From positions 5,900,364 to 5,964,363 of the forward strand of contig CP137675.1 in the NCBI GenBank assembly GCA_037976565.1: a stretch of DNA of 64,000 nucleotides, in the 5' to 3' direction. Under the pieces are notes generated by a model. It was not told the origin of the DNA, made no database searches, and saw only the letters and a list, made by a program, of their open reading frames with translations. The translations under genes and the position numbers were made by a program. The number at the start of each line of letters is the position of its first letter. Position 1 is the first letter of the stretch. This DNA is from Mesocentrotus franciscanus. Lineage: Eukaryota; Echinodermata; Echinoidea; Camarodonta; Strongylocentrotidae. Shown piece by piece: positions 10,731 through 22,469 of this stretch.

Positions 10731-12084
10731 TATATTCCAGCATTTCTTTCAGGGAACTGATGTGAATGGGCGATGAAAAAGAGGTTGACTTTAAAGTAAC
10801 CTACAATGAAATATTGCTCATGTTTATTTCTTACAATGTCAAAATTACTTTACGGGATCCCCTCCCTAAAAAGCTTAGGCATGGGTGATGGTAGGTATGA
10901 GGTTAATGCATGATCAGGAATTAGTTGAGTGGATGGAAAAGAAGTGAGAAATAAGCTGAAAGAAACATGGAAAATTGCCATGGAATGATGGAAGGCAATG
11001 TGAGACAGGCCCAACATGTTCTAAAACAAGTAATAATATTCAAGAATAGTTATGATTTCTTTCACCTAGGAGTTCTTCAAAAACTAATTAAAAACGAGTA
11101 AATAATCAATGTCACATTATTGACAGGGCTTAAAAGGAAAGTGAAAAGAAAACAAAACAAAAAAGATTGAATTAAATTTGGGACTTTTGTTTATAACACC
11201 CTTCCAATAATAATGCACCTTCTAAGACTGGTTATATTTTTGAAAAAAATAGTGCTCTGGTCAGGGCCTTAGGGAATATTATGCTTATATTTTAGAGCGT
11301 ATCTGGTATGATAAGTATATCTGGGTGAAGAAGGAGATAATGGAAGTTTGTTGTTTGGTAGTTGGAACGTAAGTTTTATATTATGTTTTTAAGAAACAGA
11401 CAGTTTGTATGAGATCAGGAGTGGAAATTTTCTGTCATTTTGAGAACCAAATTTTGCATCAGTGATATTCTGTTTCATTGAATTGAGTTTCCCGCAGAGA
11501 GGATTCAGTTGGTTTAATTAAAGAAGGAAGAGAGTCAAATGAAGAACCAAAAGCAATATGTTTTTCATTTACTAATGAGAACTATGTTTTTTGAGATCTC
11601 CTTACACAGAATATTGGAATGGGTTTTTCACGATGAATGTTGTTTGGAGACATCAATATTCATAAAATGTATGTTTCTATCACCAGGAAATAAAGAATTT
11701 TCTGTCTACATGAACCTTTCCTGGTTGCTTATTAATGCATTTGCCCACTGGTAACATAATACTTTCACAAGTTGATATCCCTCACCATTGGATTTTTTTT
11801 TGGTAATGTCTAAATTTCGTTTAAAAATAGATGATATCAGTCTGGTAGGCCTACACTGCAGGCAAGAGTCAGGACTAACATTTAGCATGTTATTAATTTT
11901 ATTACCACTCTTATATTCTCTGAAATGTTATCTTTATTGAGGGTGACTTGAAAAAGTTAATAACTTGGAAGGGAGGGGGTGCAACCTGCCACACGCTTCT
12001 ACCTCTTGGTTGCTTTGATCTATTGCCGAAAATATTTTGGCACCTATCATCCCCCCCAACCACGGATACAAATCGACACCCCTG

Positions 12085-12092
12085 TAGTTTGG
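12085..12092 (+). repeat. 8-bp target site duplication, right copy (TAGTTTGG)
   Basis: Identical to 9698-9705. Confidence 0.9.
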
Positions 12093-12289
12093 AGAATAAA
12101 GGAATCGATCAGATCAGTTTATCCCAATTGTTATCATTAATAAAGGTCTGTTTTCACTCAAACTTTCAGATTATCTTTAATAATTGTACATCTAGCATTG
12201 AAGTCACTACCTTAGCACCATGTTCTCTCATCTGAACAATGTAACCAAGTCCCTTTAATGTTTGTTTCTTTGGAATTCTATATAGAGCA

Positions 12290-12592
12290 AGGAGTTGTCT
12301 TGTGAACCACGGACTTCTATATCTGGAGATGGGGTCCAGGTGCTTGGTGGGATGCAGAGCATTTGCCAGGAATCCAGGGGGCGGACGCTCTCGAGTTTTA
12401 TAATCTTCAAGATAGCTATTCTGAGCGATAGAAACTTTAATCTATCCTCCAATCAGCAATGTCGGAACCAAAGCTCTGCAGATTTTAGCAAGTTAGAACC
12501 TTTAAAATGACAGTGACGAGCGATAGAAATGTTTATTTTCTCCTTGAAATTTACACGGCCCATATTGTATCGCGGTAGTTATTTTTTACTTC
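12290..12592 (+). repeat. R1-related fragment
   Basis: Two diverged modules with CTTCAAGATAGCTATTCTGA followed by GCGATAGAAAC, and ACAGTGACGAGCGATAGAAA followed by TTGAAATTTACACGGCCCAT. They match the 5' module of R1 at 8000-8090 and the copy at 19020. Confidence 0.55.
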
Positions 12593-13522
12593 CTGCCCCC
12601 CCCCCCCACCCCCATTTTTTTGTCTCTCTCTCTCTCTCTATTTTTCCATTCTTCTTCTTTTTTACCTACCTCTTTTAAATTTAACTTGAGCCGCCAAATC
12701 TCCCACTGATCATGTGCAAGTGAAAGTTATGACTGTTTGGTGAGTTGTTTTCTTAAGAGATAAACGTAATTTATTTTAAAAAATCAAACAAAACCATCAC
12801 TTTTTTTTATATTTGTCCCTGATATTTGGTCTAATCCTAGCCCTATTTGGCTATAATTATACTTACAACTTCATGATGTCAGTATATAACATACGAGTCA
12901 ATACCTTTGACCTTCCCTATCGACCGTTACAATTAAACATTTATTGTGAAAAGAAATTACAAAGGCTGGGTACTAACCAAGCAGATTTGCGTAATAATCG
13001 TTTGAGAACGTTTTCTTTTAATTCCGATTTTGTTGTTACTGCTTCAATTAGTTCCAGGTTTGGTCTTCGGTCAAAAATTTGATAAACAGCTACGACAATG
13101 CCAAAGCTGACTGGGACAATGATCACCTCCAACAGTAGTGACCTCCAACATGACAAAGCCGTCTTTCAGAGAGCTCGTGATGGACAAGGCTCGATTAGAA
13201 TAAACTCTTAAGCTACTGATTAAGATGACAGTGTTATCAATTGACTCTTATATAGTCCAGTGTTCAATAGACCGGTTTACTAACATATTCAAATGTATGG
13301 ATGTTTCTTTCCTGGGGACCCAGTGACGAGTTATTCCATTAACCTCTTATCAATGAATCAACTACAATACTTGGAATCCAGTCTGCATACATTATTTGTT
13401 GATATGTCCGAGAAGCCTCAGGCAAGCTTTCAGGTTGTCAAGAACAGCCTTTGTTTCAAAAGTATGCGTACAATTTGAGCATGTTAGTAAACAGGTCTAT
13501 TCGAGCGTCTCTGATCATTACA
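12593..13522. other. Non-coding stretch with C-rich and CT runs
   Basis: A poly-C run (12596-12613) and a short CT tract (about 12623-12640) are followed by about 880 bp with no recognisable feature. A minus-strand frame at 12941-13156 has one hydrophobic segment but no known family. Confidence 0.4.
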
Positions 13523-14724
13523 CAGGCCCAGCGGAGCACCCCAATTAGCATATCATTAACGGCCCGTTCTATTTGAATAACCAACGGACATCTACGTGAA
13601 TCCGAACATGTGTTTGCTAGAATGTAAAATCTTAAAATTCGCGTTGCGCCTTTATTACTGCCAATATCGCTATGAAACTTTCCATACTAACTACAATTAT
13701 TATGAACTTGATATCAGTGAAATAAATATGAAATTCCATGGAATAAAACTCGAGATATGAGCTTCACCCCTCGATAAACACGCCGTCTATTTTTTTCTGA
13801 CTCTCCCCTATCCAGCAATGCAGGAAGTAGAGACTTAGTATATGTTCATGAGGGTTGAATCCATATATGGGCGAAATTTTCGCTTGGCCGATGGAGTATT
13901 TTTATAGTTATAAGTTCTGTTTCATGGGGCTTCAGGGACTTTTAGATTTGCACAACGAGAACGTGGACTGCTGCGTGGACATCCTTTTAAGGTAATGTGA
14001 CGTCCTTTTAAGGCACTGTCGAGCACTGGCAGTCTGCCCGGCAGTGCCTTAAAAGGACGTAACATTGCCTTAAAAGGATGTCCACGCAGCAGGTGCACGT
14101 TCTCGTCGTGCAAATCTAAAAGTCCCTATTCTCTGCGCATGCGTCTTCGGGCTCAGTGCATTCGGCCGGCAGGCAACACATGTATAACCCAGGCACACGC
14201 GAGGTTTCCCTGACATAACATACATTTGAATGAATAGGACTGGTCATAACATATTGCGCACACGAAGGCTTGTTTTTGTTCGATGAGATTCGGACGTTGG
14301 GGTATGTTTTTCTCTGACTCTACCCTATCCAGCAACAATAAAAGAGATATTTCAGAAGGATTGAGATTATTAAATTTCTTTTCTGTTCATATGAGGCAAT
14401 TCTTGGCCGGTCTCGAAAAAATGGTGAATTTTACGGTGATTTCGTATCTCATTTTTTCGTTTTTGTTCGTCAAAATTATCCCTTAAATTTCACATTTTCG
14501 GTGCATCAATAACTTTTGTTATACACATGAGTGTCTCGCAAATTTTTTAAATAATCGATTTAGTAGCTTTGATTTCTGATATTCATCAAATTAATGAAGA
14601 ATTTGCCTTCGAAATTTGTTTACTTTTTTTCGCATCAATCGGTACACAATTGTTTATTTTATGCAAATGAAGTTTACTGGACGAGAGTCGATCGCTCGGT
14701 AATTGGGGTGCTCCGCTGCGCCTG
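13523..14724. mobile_element. 1.2-kb element with 24-bp terminal inverted repeats
   Basis: Left end CAGGCCCAGCGGAGCACCCC followed by AATTA. The right end is the reverse complement, TAATTGGGGTGCTCCGCTGC followed by GCCTG, differing at one base. A second pair of matching words (CTGACTC, CCCTATCCAGCAA) near 13798 and 14318 suggests an internal duplication. No transposase frame. A palindromic MITE is nested inside. Target duplication not clear, so the superfamily is uncertain (the CAGG ends would suit hAT). Confidence 0.6.
13934..14127. mobile_element. 194-bp near-perfect palindrome (MITE, family H2, copy 1)
   Basis: Arms AGGGACTTTTAGATTTGCAC...GAGAACGTG and CACGTTCTCG...GTGCAAATCTAAAAGTCCCT run almost to the centre near 14030, including GGACATCCTTTTAAGG and CCTTAAAAGGATGTCC. 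A second copy is at 39763-39905. No coding capacity. Confidence 0.85.
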
Positions 14725-14751
14725 TACAAACAAGCAATCTTCACTGATCTA

Positions 14752-15021
14752 CACTATGAACATGACGGACAAAGAGATGAGGACAAAATATACAATTCCT
14801 CATTCTACCCTCAACAATTGCTGTGGCAGACAAAGGAACATCCCTTCAATACTATTATGTAAAAAATGTGTAAAACAGGGATCACATGCACATTCACCTG
14901 TTCTACTTATTTTACATAATAGCAGTGAAGGGATGTTCCTTTGTCTACCACAGCAATTGTTGAGGGTAGAATGAGGAAGTGTATATTTTGTCCTCTTTCT
15001 TTGCCCGTCATGTTCATAGTG
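14752..15021. mobile_element. 270-bp hairpin MITE (family H3)
   Basis: The left arm starts CACTATGAACATGACGG and contains ACCCTCAACAATTGCTGTGG and GGAACATCCCTTCA. The right arm is their reverse complement, ending CCGTCATGTTCATAGTG. The loop of about 45 bp lies near 14868-14912. Both flanks read CTA. The 126-codon frame across it is a by-product. Confidence 0.8.
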
Positions 15022-15985
15022 CTAGTAGCTTGTCTCATGGTACGGTGCACATCATCCCTTTGGTTCTGACTTGTCTATACGGGATTCATTTTCTAATATC
15101 TACTGAAAAATGACTGTTATGATAACGAGGACTTGTATCAATGCGATATGTCTTATCTTTGACATGACTGCAGTTTTCTGGTATGTATAGTTTATGAAAC
15201 ATTTTGTATAATTATTTGTAAATTTTATCCGATAGATAGCCACGTAAGTGTGTAAATGGTATATTTCGTGTTTGGTGCCTAATAAATTACATCATTGTAT
15301 TAATGATTTTTGTCGTATTTACGAGTTTAAACATTTGATCATAAGGAGCATTTTCGTGTATGTTGCGATTTCCTTGGTTCTACAATAATTCCAGCGTCCC
15401 AAAACCGACGCCATTTTACACTACAGTGGCGCCAAGTCTGTGTATTATGGGCATTATGGGTACAATCGTATCCACGAGGTGGTTGATGTTTTTGCTGTAG
15501 TGGTATTCGATCTAATTGGATTTTTATCTGCTTTTATCCGTTTCATAATACACTAAAAAAAGATATATTTCTTTTCTAGTCCTATGTAGATTGTTTTTGA
15601 TGGTTTCTATACCGGACAAAATAATTTAAAATTACTCTTAACACCTAAACATTTGAAAGTTTGCTTTTAACCGACAATCCCTTTAATTATTCAATTACTG
15701 CTCTTTAATAAGGCAAAATTTGATTAGGAAAATGTAGGAATTGTTCAATATACTGTATCAATGATCTACTTGGGCCTTTCACAGGCCCGGTAACAACAAG
15801 CTGGCGCCATTTTACGCATTTATGCTCTATACAGTATTATATAGGTCGTGTTTAAGTCGCCAATTATATTACGAGTGCATTGATTATGTACCCACTGGGA
15901 TGTTGTAGTTTTATTTAAGTAGAATTCGGTCAGTATTGAGTTTTATATTAATATTTCACTGGAATATACTGTATTAAAATGTTGC
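15022..15985. other. Non-coding stretch before the tandem array
   Basis: No gene recognised. The word GGCGCCATTTTACGC at about 15804 echoes GACGCCATTTTACAC at 15408, a weak sign of an old repeat. Confidence 0.4.
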
Positions 15986-18665
15986 TGCATTTTTTTGGGA
16001 GGGCTTAGTAGGTGATTCCTGGCTAGGGGTGACCTGTGAATAATGAGCGTACCGGGCCCTAGCTGCCCCTAAATTTTTGTAAAGGAATTTGCTGAATTAA
16101 CTGAATTTAATTTCTAACTGGGAGATGGTGACCTGTAAATGATAAGCCTATACCAGGCCCTGCCCCTGAAACTGTAAGCGAACGGCACGTCAGGATAATT
16201 ATTTTAATTAGTTGCAAGGCTTTGTTCAGTCAGGTAATATACACTGTATTTATGCTGTTTGTCTATATGCCCTATTAAGGCTTAGTAGAATTAAGGGTAG
16301 CTAATCCCTGACTGGGAGATGGTGGCCTGTGAATGATTTGCCTACCAGGCCCTGTTTAATGTTTTTTCTAAAGGAATTTGCTGACTTAACTGTAGTTCAT
16401 TGCTAACTGGGAGATGGTGACCTTTGAATGATGAGCCTACCGGGCCTAGCTGCCCCTTAAACTATAGGTGAACAGCACGCCCAGTAATTTTTTTCTTTCC
16501 TTTCTCTTCTTCAATCTTGTATGGCTTAATTAGCCTAGTTAGTGTAGTTGATTCCTGGCTAGGAGATGGTGGCCTGTGAATGCTGAGCCTACCGGGCCCT
16601 GCCCCTTATACTAAAAGTAAACGGCACGCCCAGCCAGATGCTTTTTTGTACTCTTTCTTTTCTTTTCTTCAATCTTCATTGGCTTAGCCTAGTTAGTGTA
16701 GGTAATTCCTGACTGGATGATGGTGGCATGTGAATGATGTGCCGACCGGGCCATGCCCCTTAAACTGTAGGTAAACGGCACGCCCAGTCAGATTTTTTTT
16801 TTTTTAACTTTATTTTTATTTTTTCTAAAGGAATTTGCTGACTTACCTGTAGTTTATTGCTAACTGGGAGATGGTGACCTGCGAATAATGAGCGTACCGA
16901 GCCATGCCCCTTAAAATAGGCGAATGGCACGCCCAGTACGTTTTTCTTCTCTTTCTTTTCTTCAATCTTCTATGGCTTAATAGCGTAGTTAGTGTAGGTA
17001 ATTCCTGACTGTAAGATGGTGGCCTGTGAATGATGAACCTACCGGGCCATGCCCCGTAAACTGTAGGTAAACGGCACGCCCAGCCAGATGCTTTTTTCCA
17101 CTTCCTTTATTTTTTTCTAACGGAGTTTGCTGACTTAACTGTAGTTAATTTTTAACTGGGAGATGGTAGCCTGTAAATGATGAGCGTACCGAGCCATGTC
17201 CCTTCAAATGTAGGCGAACGGTACACCCGGTACGTTTGTCTTCTTTCTTTTCTCCGATCTTCTTTGGCATAGGCCTAGTTAGTGTAGTTTGTTCCTGACT
17301 GGAAGATGGTGGCCTGTGAATGCTGAGCCTACCGGGCCATGCCCCTTAAACTGTAGGCGAACGGCACGCCCATTCAGATGCGTTTTATTCTTTTCTAAAC
17401 GAATTTGCTGACTTAACTGTACTTCATTTCTAACTGGGAGATGGTGACCTGTGAATGATGAGCCTAACGGGCCCTGCCCCTTAAACTGTAGGTGAACGGC
17501 ACGCCCATTAATTTTGTTTCTTCTTCTTTTCTCCTATATCTTGTATGGCTTATCCAAGTTAGTGTAATTAATTTCTAACTTGGAGATGGTGACCTGTGAA
17601 TGATGAGCCTACCGTGTCCTGCCTTTTATTTATTTATTTATTTATCTATCTATTTATGTATGTTCACAATTTCACAATTCATTGGAGTTAACATCACATG
17701 AAAAAGAATATAATATAACAAATCATTATCAATTTTACAATCCATTTGAATTTACTTCATGTGAAAAAGAATATAGCAATGTTTTATCAAAGACAAGTTG
17801 CAACTATTATACAGTTAAAAGAATGAACACACAAAGGTGACAAAACATAAGCAAATAGAGCTTGAATCGTTACAATACCTTTCAAATATATAATATACGA
17901 CAAATAAAATTCCCAAAGGGTTCTGAACTATTTACACTATTTACACTATTTACAAAGAACAAGAAAAAAGAAAGAAAAAAGAAACAGAAGTATAATTGTT
18001 AAGTCTAGTAAAAAATTATGTTCGATATAACGAGAACTGATATATAGATTTATATATATGAAAGTAATGTTTTAAACTGTAGGCGAACGGCACGCCCAGT
18101 GAGGATAATCTTTTTTTATTAGATGCAAAGGCTTTGTTCAGGCAGGTAATATCTTTTTGCTGTTCGTTTGTATATGCCCTAAGGCTTAGTAGAATTTAGA
18201 ATAGGTCATTCCTAGCTGGGAGATGGTGGCCTGTGAATGATGTGCCTACAGGGCCATGGCCCTTAAACGGCACGCCCAGTAAGTTTTTTTTTCTCTCCTT
18301 CTCTTCTTCAATCTTGTTTAACTTTATTAGCCTAGTTAGTGTATTTAATTCCTGGGTAGGAGATGGTGACCTGTGAATGATGAGCCTACCCGGCCCTGCA
18401 TTTTAAACTGTAGGCGAACGGCGCGCCAAGTGAGGATAATCTTTTTTAATTGGTTGCAAGGCTTTGTTCAGTCAGGTAATATCTTTCTGCTGTTCGTTTA
18501 TAATATGCCCCGAAGTCTTAGTAGAATTAAGAGTAGGTAATTCCTGACTGGGAGATGGTGGCCTGTGAATGATGTGCCTACCGGGCCATGCCCCTTAAAC
18601 TGTAGGTAAACGGCACGCCCAGTCAGATGCTTTTTTTTATAACTTTATTGTTTTCTAAAGGGACT
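15986..18665 (+). repeat. Modular tandem array: conserved box with three linker types
   Basis: About 15 copies of an approximately 85-bp box (GGGAGATGGTGGCCTGTGAA, TGATGAGCCTACCGGGCC, CCCTTAAACTGTAGG, GAACGGCACGCCCAGT), starting near 16020, 16118, 16303, 16413, 16555, 16711, 16862, 17005, 17154, 17296, 17436, 17577, 18216, 18358 and 18546. Typical spacing is 140-150 bp. Linkers fall into three types: A (pyrimidine tract then GGCTTA...GCCTAGTTAGTGTAG), B (TCTAAAGGAATTTGCTGACT) and C (TTGCAAGGCTTTGTTCAG...GCCCTAAGGCTTAGTAGAAT). A and B alternate through much of the middle, and C appears near both edges. The box after B reads GGTGACC, after A or C usually GGTGGCC. No long frame. Confidence 0.85.
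17618..18071 (-). mobile_element. LINE-like 3' end inserted in the tandem array
   Basis: About 450 bp with no similarity to the array, splitting one unit between CTGCC and TTTTAAACTGTAGG. It begins with a (TTTA)n tract, which on the minus strand is an (AAAT)n tail after untranslated sequence. TTTTA occurs at both junctions and may be the target duplication. No frame remains. Confidence 0.6.
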
Positions 18666-19019
18666 TTTAGAAGTCAGTACCTTTTAAAGAAAAGTTTTCG
18701 AAGCACCACAATTTCAAATTAATGGCAGACGCCTCCATAGTGCACCACTCTGGCACTTGTTTACATGTTTCAGAGATACTGTCTATTTTACGTCTCTGCA
18801 TGTACGTACAGGTTTATACGTGCACATTTTTGCGAAACGTTTTTTTTTTCTGGGGTGGTGATGCCTCTCGCCCGAATATCAACATCCCGTTTCTAAACCT
18901 TGCGAGTGAGCTAAAAAAAAAAGGGATACTTTTTTCCCTTTATTTAAAGCAAAATACATAAGAAGATATATATTCTTGCACCTTGCCGCCCCATATCACG
19001 ACGATATTCGAGCACGGCC

Positions 19020-19250
19020 TCGCAGCGGCGGGTCCAGGACTTTCCAAAAAAGTCTTGAGCGATATAAACTCTAATCCATCCCTTCAAATTTGCACTGCCC
19101 CTATTGGTTTATTTCATTGGAAATCAATTCACTCTCACGCACACTCTCTCGTAACGACAATTTTAAAGAACAAAGGGTTATTGTGGGAACCACATCCATC
19201 TTGAAGATAGGCTCAAGGGAGCTGAGCCCCCCTCTCCATTTTCTTAAGTG
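19020..19250 (+). repeat. R1 composite repeat, 5' module
   Basis: Matches 8030-8115: GTCTTGAGCGATATAAACTC, TTTGCACTGCCCCTATTGG, TTTCATTGGAAATCAATTC. It then continues to the module with AAGCCC/GAGCCCCCCTCTCCATT. The minisatellite half is absent here. Confidence 0.7.
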
Positions 19251-19574
19251 TTGTTTACAATTTAGAACCATTTGGAACCTAAATATAGTCGACTATTAGG
19301 GACGTCTGACATATCGTTCCTGACAGATCATAGTTTTTCCATCTGTCATACTCTTGTCTATTGACACAGCTTGCTTTACAAAATAAATATTGTGCACTCA
19401 GTTATCAGGATTGCATCTACCCACTGTAGACAGTCAGATACCCATTTGCTTACACAATGTTTTGTGTGTATGAGTGCTGGTGCCCTCCTCTTGAGAGAGA
19501 AAAAAGTGCTTCTCCTACCATTGCGCCTACCTCAATCATCCCTCAAAGAAATGCATCGCACTACTTCATCCCCC

Positions 19575-19800
19575 CTCCGCCCCCTCTCTCTCTCTCTTTC
19601 TCTCTCTCTCTCTTTCTATCTCTCTCTGTCTCTCCGTTTTTTTTTCTGTCTCTCTATTTCTTCCCTCTCTCACAATCTATCTTCCTCATGCCCCCATCTC
19701 TCTCTCCCTCACTCCCTCATCAATCTCCCCTCTCCCTCTCTCTTTATGTCTGTTTTTGTTTCTCTCTCTCTCTCCCACGTTCCTCTCCTTCCTTCCTTCC
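19575..19800. repeat. (CT)n-rich pyrimidine tract
   Basis: About 225 bp of TCTCTC interrupted by T and C runs. Overlapping serine/leucine frames are not genes. Confidence 0.9.
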
Positions 19801-21429
19801 TTCTATTCAAATTTTCTGTAACATTCTAACACATGACAGCCAGTATTCTAGTTCACGCAAAGCAATAATAGTTTGCACCACTCTTTGAGTCACGATGGCG
19901 TTATCTCTAACAGAGTTGAATGCCCACGTGGCTCCTAACAGACGAACAGTTCGACTGAACTTCATGCAAAGTGCAGTGACCTAATGATCTTTTACTAAGG
20001 CTTACACAATCATGATGATTACATTAAGCTATCAATATTATTAATAGCTCTGCCTGGAAAGCAAAACTAGTGGCAGAGCTTCTCTCAATTTTTTTTAGGG
20101 GGGAGGGAGAAACAAGTTGAAGGATTGTTTTTTTTTAAATATATTTCCAATGCCTTTAATGCTTGAATAATCATTTTAAGAATGAATAGATTAAACGGTA
20201 GGCAAGTACTATTAATAATAGGCGGTATTAACTTGTTGGCTACTGAATTATTATATTCCTCATAGGTTCAATGCAACAACAAAATACCTGTCCAGTTGTC
20301 AATGGCTAAACGAATGTAAATAATCTATCCATGAACAAATTATTTCGACTTTTCTTTTCCCGAATTAACTCAACCCCAACTCAAGCCTCTTTTGTTAAAG
20401 TTCATCCTCATCTGCAGACTCTTATATACTCGCCACTCATAATATTCAATGCGACACAGCATCTTTATAATCAAAACAAACATATTAAGGGAAGAAAAAA
20501 CAAGGAAGAAAGCCATGAATATACGTTTGATATGACACTTTTAATATTGATATGCTACATACATGCCCTGAAATGTACAATAGATACAATCAAATATAAT
20601 ATTTTTATGTTACAAAATGTACATTAGATTACAAAATGTACATTAGATTACATCAAGACGTTACAAGTCTGTCAACTGGTGGAGTAAAATAATGATCATC
20701 AACTTGAAATTAAATTTAGTATCCCCCCCCCCCCAAAAAAAAAGAAGAACTCTTTATGTACTTACGGCCATTTTTGACCCAGTTCGTTTCGTGAAATAAA
20801 TGCTAAGTGGGATTTTCAACTCACTATCTTTTGCGAAAACTTCTAACATAATAATGCTTTTCAAGCAGTTTAAGACAGAATAATCACGCAAACTTATGTC
20901 GTTTTAGTATTTTTCATAAATTTTATATTACAGCTTGAATTACTGCAGGCTGAATAGAACATGTCAACAATAAAATAATGAATTATACAATTCTTTCACT
21001 GATATATATAATCTGAAAAGTATGTCTAATACATTTTGCTGGTTACGGTCTCCCCATTAGCGTTTCTTTTCCGGAATTTACATGTTTTGTTCTCTCGTTG
21101 ATTTAGATGTCTCATTATTATGAAGACAAAAATATGTGTCCAATTTATATACATCGTTGTTTTTGTTATTTGTTTTTGTTTTTTGCCACAGAAAATATTT
21201 TTCAAATTGAGGATTTTTTTGTTTTGTTTGATTGTTAATGGTATGAATTTCCATTCTCCTATGTACAGTATTAAGATTATTTATAGATCGTACCAGTATG
21301 TATCACTCCAACGCTTATTGTTTTCGTATTGTTGTATTTTCATTTAATCAACCCCAAAATAAGAAAATTTATCACATATCATGAATTAATCTCTAAAGAT
21401 TATTTCCTTGTGTGCGTCAAATTGTCAAT
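19801..21429. other. AT-rich non-coding stretch
   Basis: No gene recognised. It contains a tandem 20-bp duplication near 20613-20652 (ACAAAATGTACATTAGATT twice) and a poly-C/poly-A junction near 20723-20742. Confidence 0.4.
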
Positions 21430-21640
21430 CAAGCTAGGAGGTAGTTGTCCGGAGGTAATTGCCGACATGGTCGCAGTGGATGGTTGTCGGCAGTAAAGTG
21501 TCCGAGGTTTGTCCTATGTATAGTTGTCCTATAAGGTGATGTCTGTCGGGGGTAGTTGGCCCGGTGCTGTCGTCTTAAGGGGTAATGTTCCTGGCTGGTT
21601 GTCCGGGCTGATAGTCCAGGCCGGGGGTAGTTTCCTAATA
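21430..21640 (+). repeat. Degenerate GTAGTTGTCC minisatellite
   Basis: About 10 diverged units of 17-22 bp built on GGTAGTTGTCCGG (for example GGTAGTTGTCC, GGATGGTTGTCGG, ATAGTTGTCC, GGTAGTTGGCCC, TGGTTGTCCGG). It is GC-richer than its surroundings. The minus-strand frame over it is repeat translation. Confidence 0.6.
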
Positions 21641-22469
21641 TCAAACGCTAATAATGTACATGAAAGTGGACCCACACATTAAGATGCAGTAGAAAGTACA
21701 AAATATTTCCAATTTCATGTTCAAATTTTCCATGATGAGTCTCATCTAAAAATAAAACTGATTGAGCCTTCCAAGGCTTCCTTTTGAGGTGTGTGCGAGC
21801 GATTTCCTGCATGTCTTTTAGCTATATCTGATCCCCATTCCAAACTTCATTGGCTCAAAGTATTCAACATCGTTTCCTTAACCATTTCACTCATGACACA
21901 TGCATCACATGCATCACATGGCGAAGCAATGGTAAGTTGGGGAGTGGTGTGCCTTCCAAAACCTCATTGCTTTCGGATAAGATACGGCAGTTGAATTAGT
22001 TTACATTGTATAAGAAATAGTATTACAGTATCTCTACAATATGAATCACAATTTACAACTGACAAATGTATGGCTTCCACAATCTTTGTTTGCACACTTT
22101 TAGTTAAATCCAGCGAACGTAATTCACATTTCGCTCGTTTGTATTTTCTTTGATTTTATTTTTTATTTTTTTCTTCTTCAATCTTCAGCATTCACTCGAT
22201 AAGAAAACAATGAAAATTACATTGAACGTAAACACAGAATTGTTGAAAAATATATTTGACTGTGATATTATGTAACAATGATTAACAGGTTATCACTGTG
22301 ATTTTCCAATGAAGCAAACGATACGGAGGGAGGGGGTGTCGAGGGGGCAAACCGAAACGGAGGACAAGTTATGAAATATATTTTAGTGGTAAAAATTGAC
22401 AATCGATCCGACTCATTTTCAGATCCTTTGAAGGCGCGGCATTCAATTTAAGACCTGGCTGAAAGTGTA
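21641..22469. other. Non-coding stretch
   Basis: Nothing recognised except a short ACACATGCATCACATGCATC direct repeat near 21898. Confidence 0.4.

Larger units (their letters stand above)
9706..12084. mobile_element. hAT-like DNA transposon, 2379 bp, non-autonomous
   Basis: Begins CAGGGGTGTCGAT and ends ATCGACACCCCTG, a 13-bp exact terminal inverted repeat followed on both sides by G-rich stretches containing GGGGGATG. It is flanked by a perfect 8-bp direct repeat, TAGTTTGG. An 8-bp duplication with CAG...CTG-type ends is the signature of the hAT superfamily. The interior has no reading frame resembling a transposase (longest unrelated frames are about 100 codons), so it is probably a deletion derivative mobilised in trans. 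A second, foldback-type element sits inside at 10168-10645. A homologous terminus lies at 32781-32860. Confidence 0.88.

Noticed and set aside
12941..13156. 71-codon minus-strand frame with a hydrophobic start
   Set aside because: A single possible membrane segment without homology or signals is not enough.
15986..18665. CRISPR-like array
   Set aside because: Repeats are about 85 bp with recurring, not unique, linkers, and the host is an animal.
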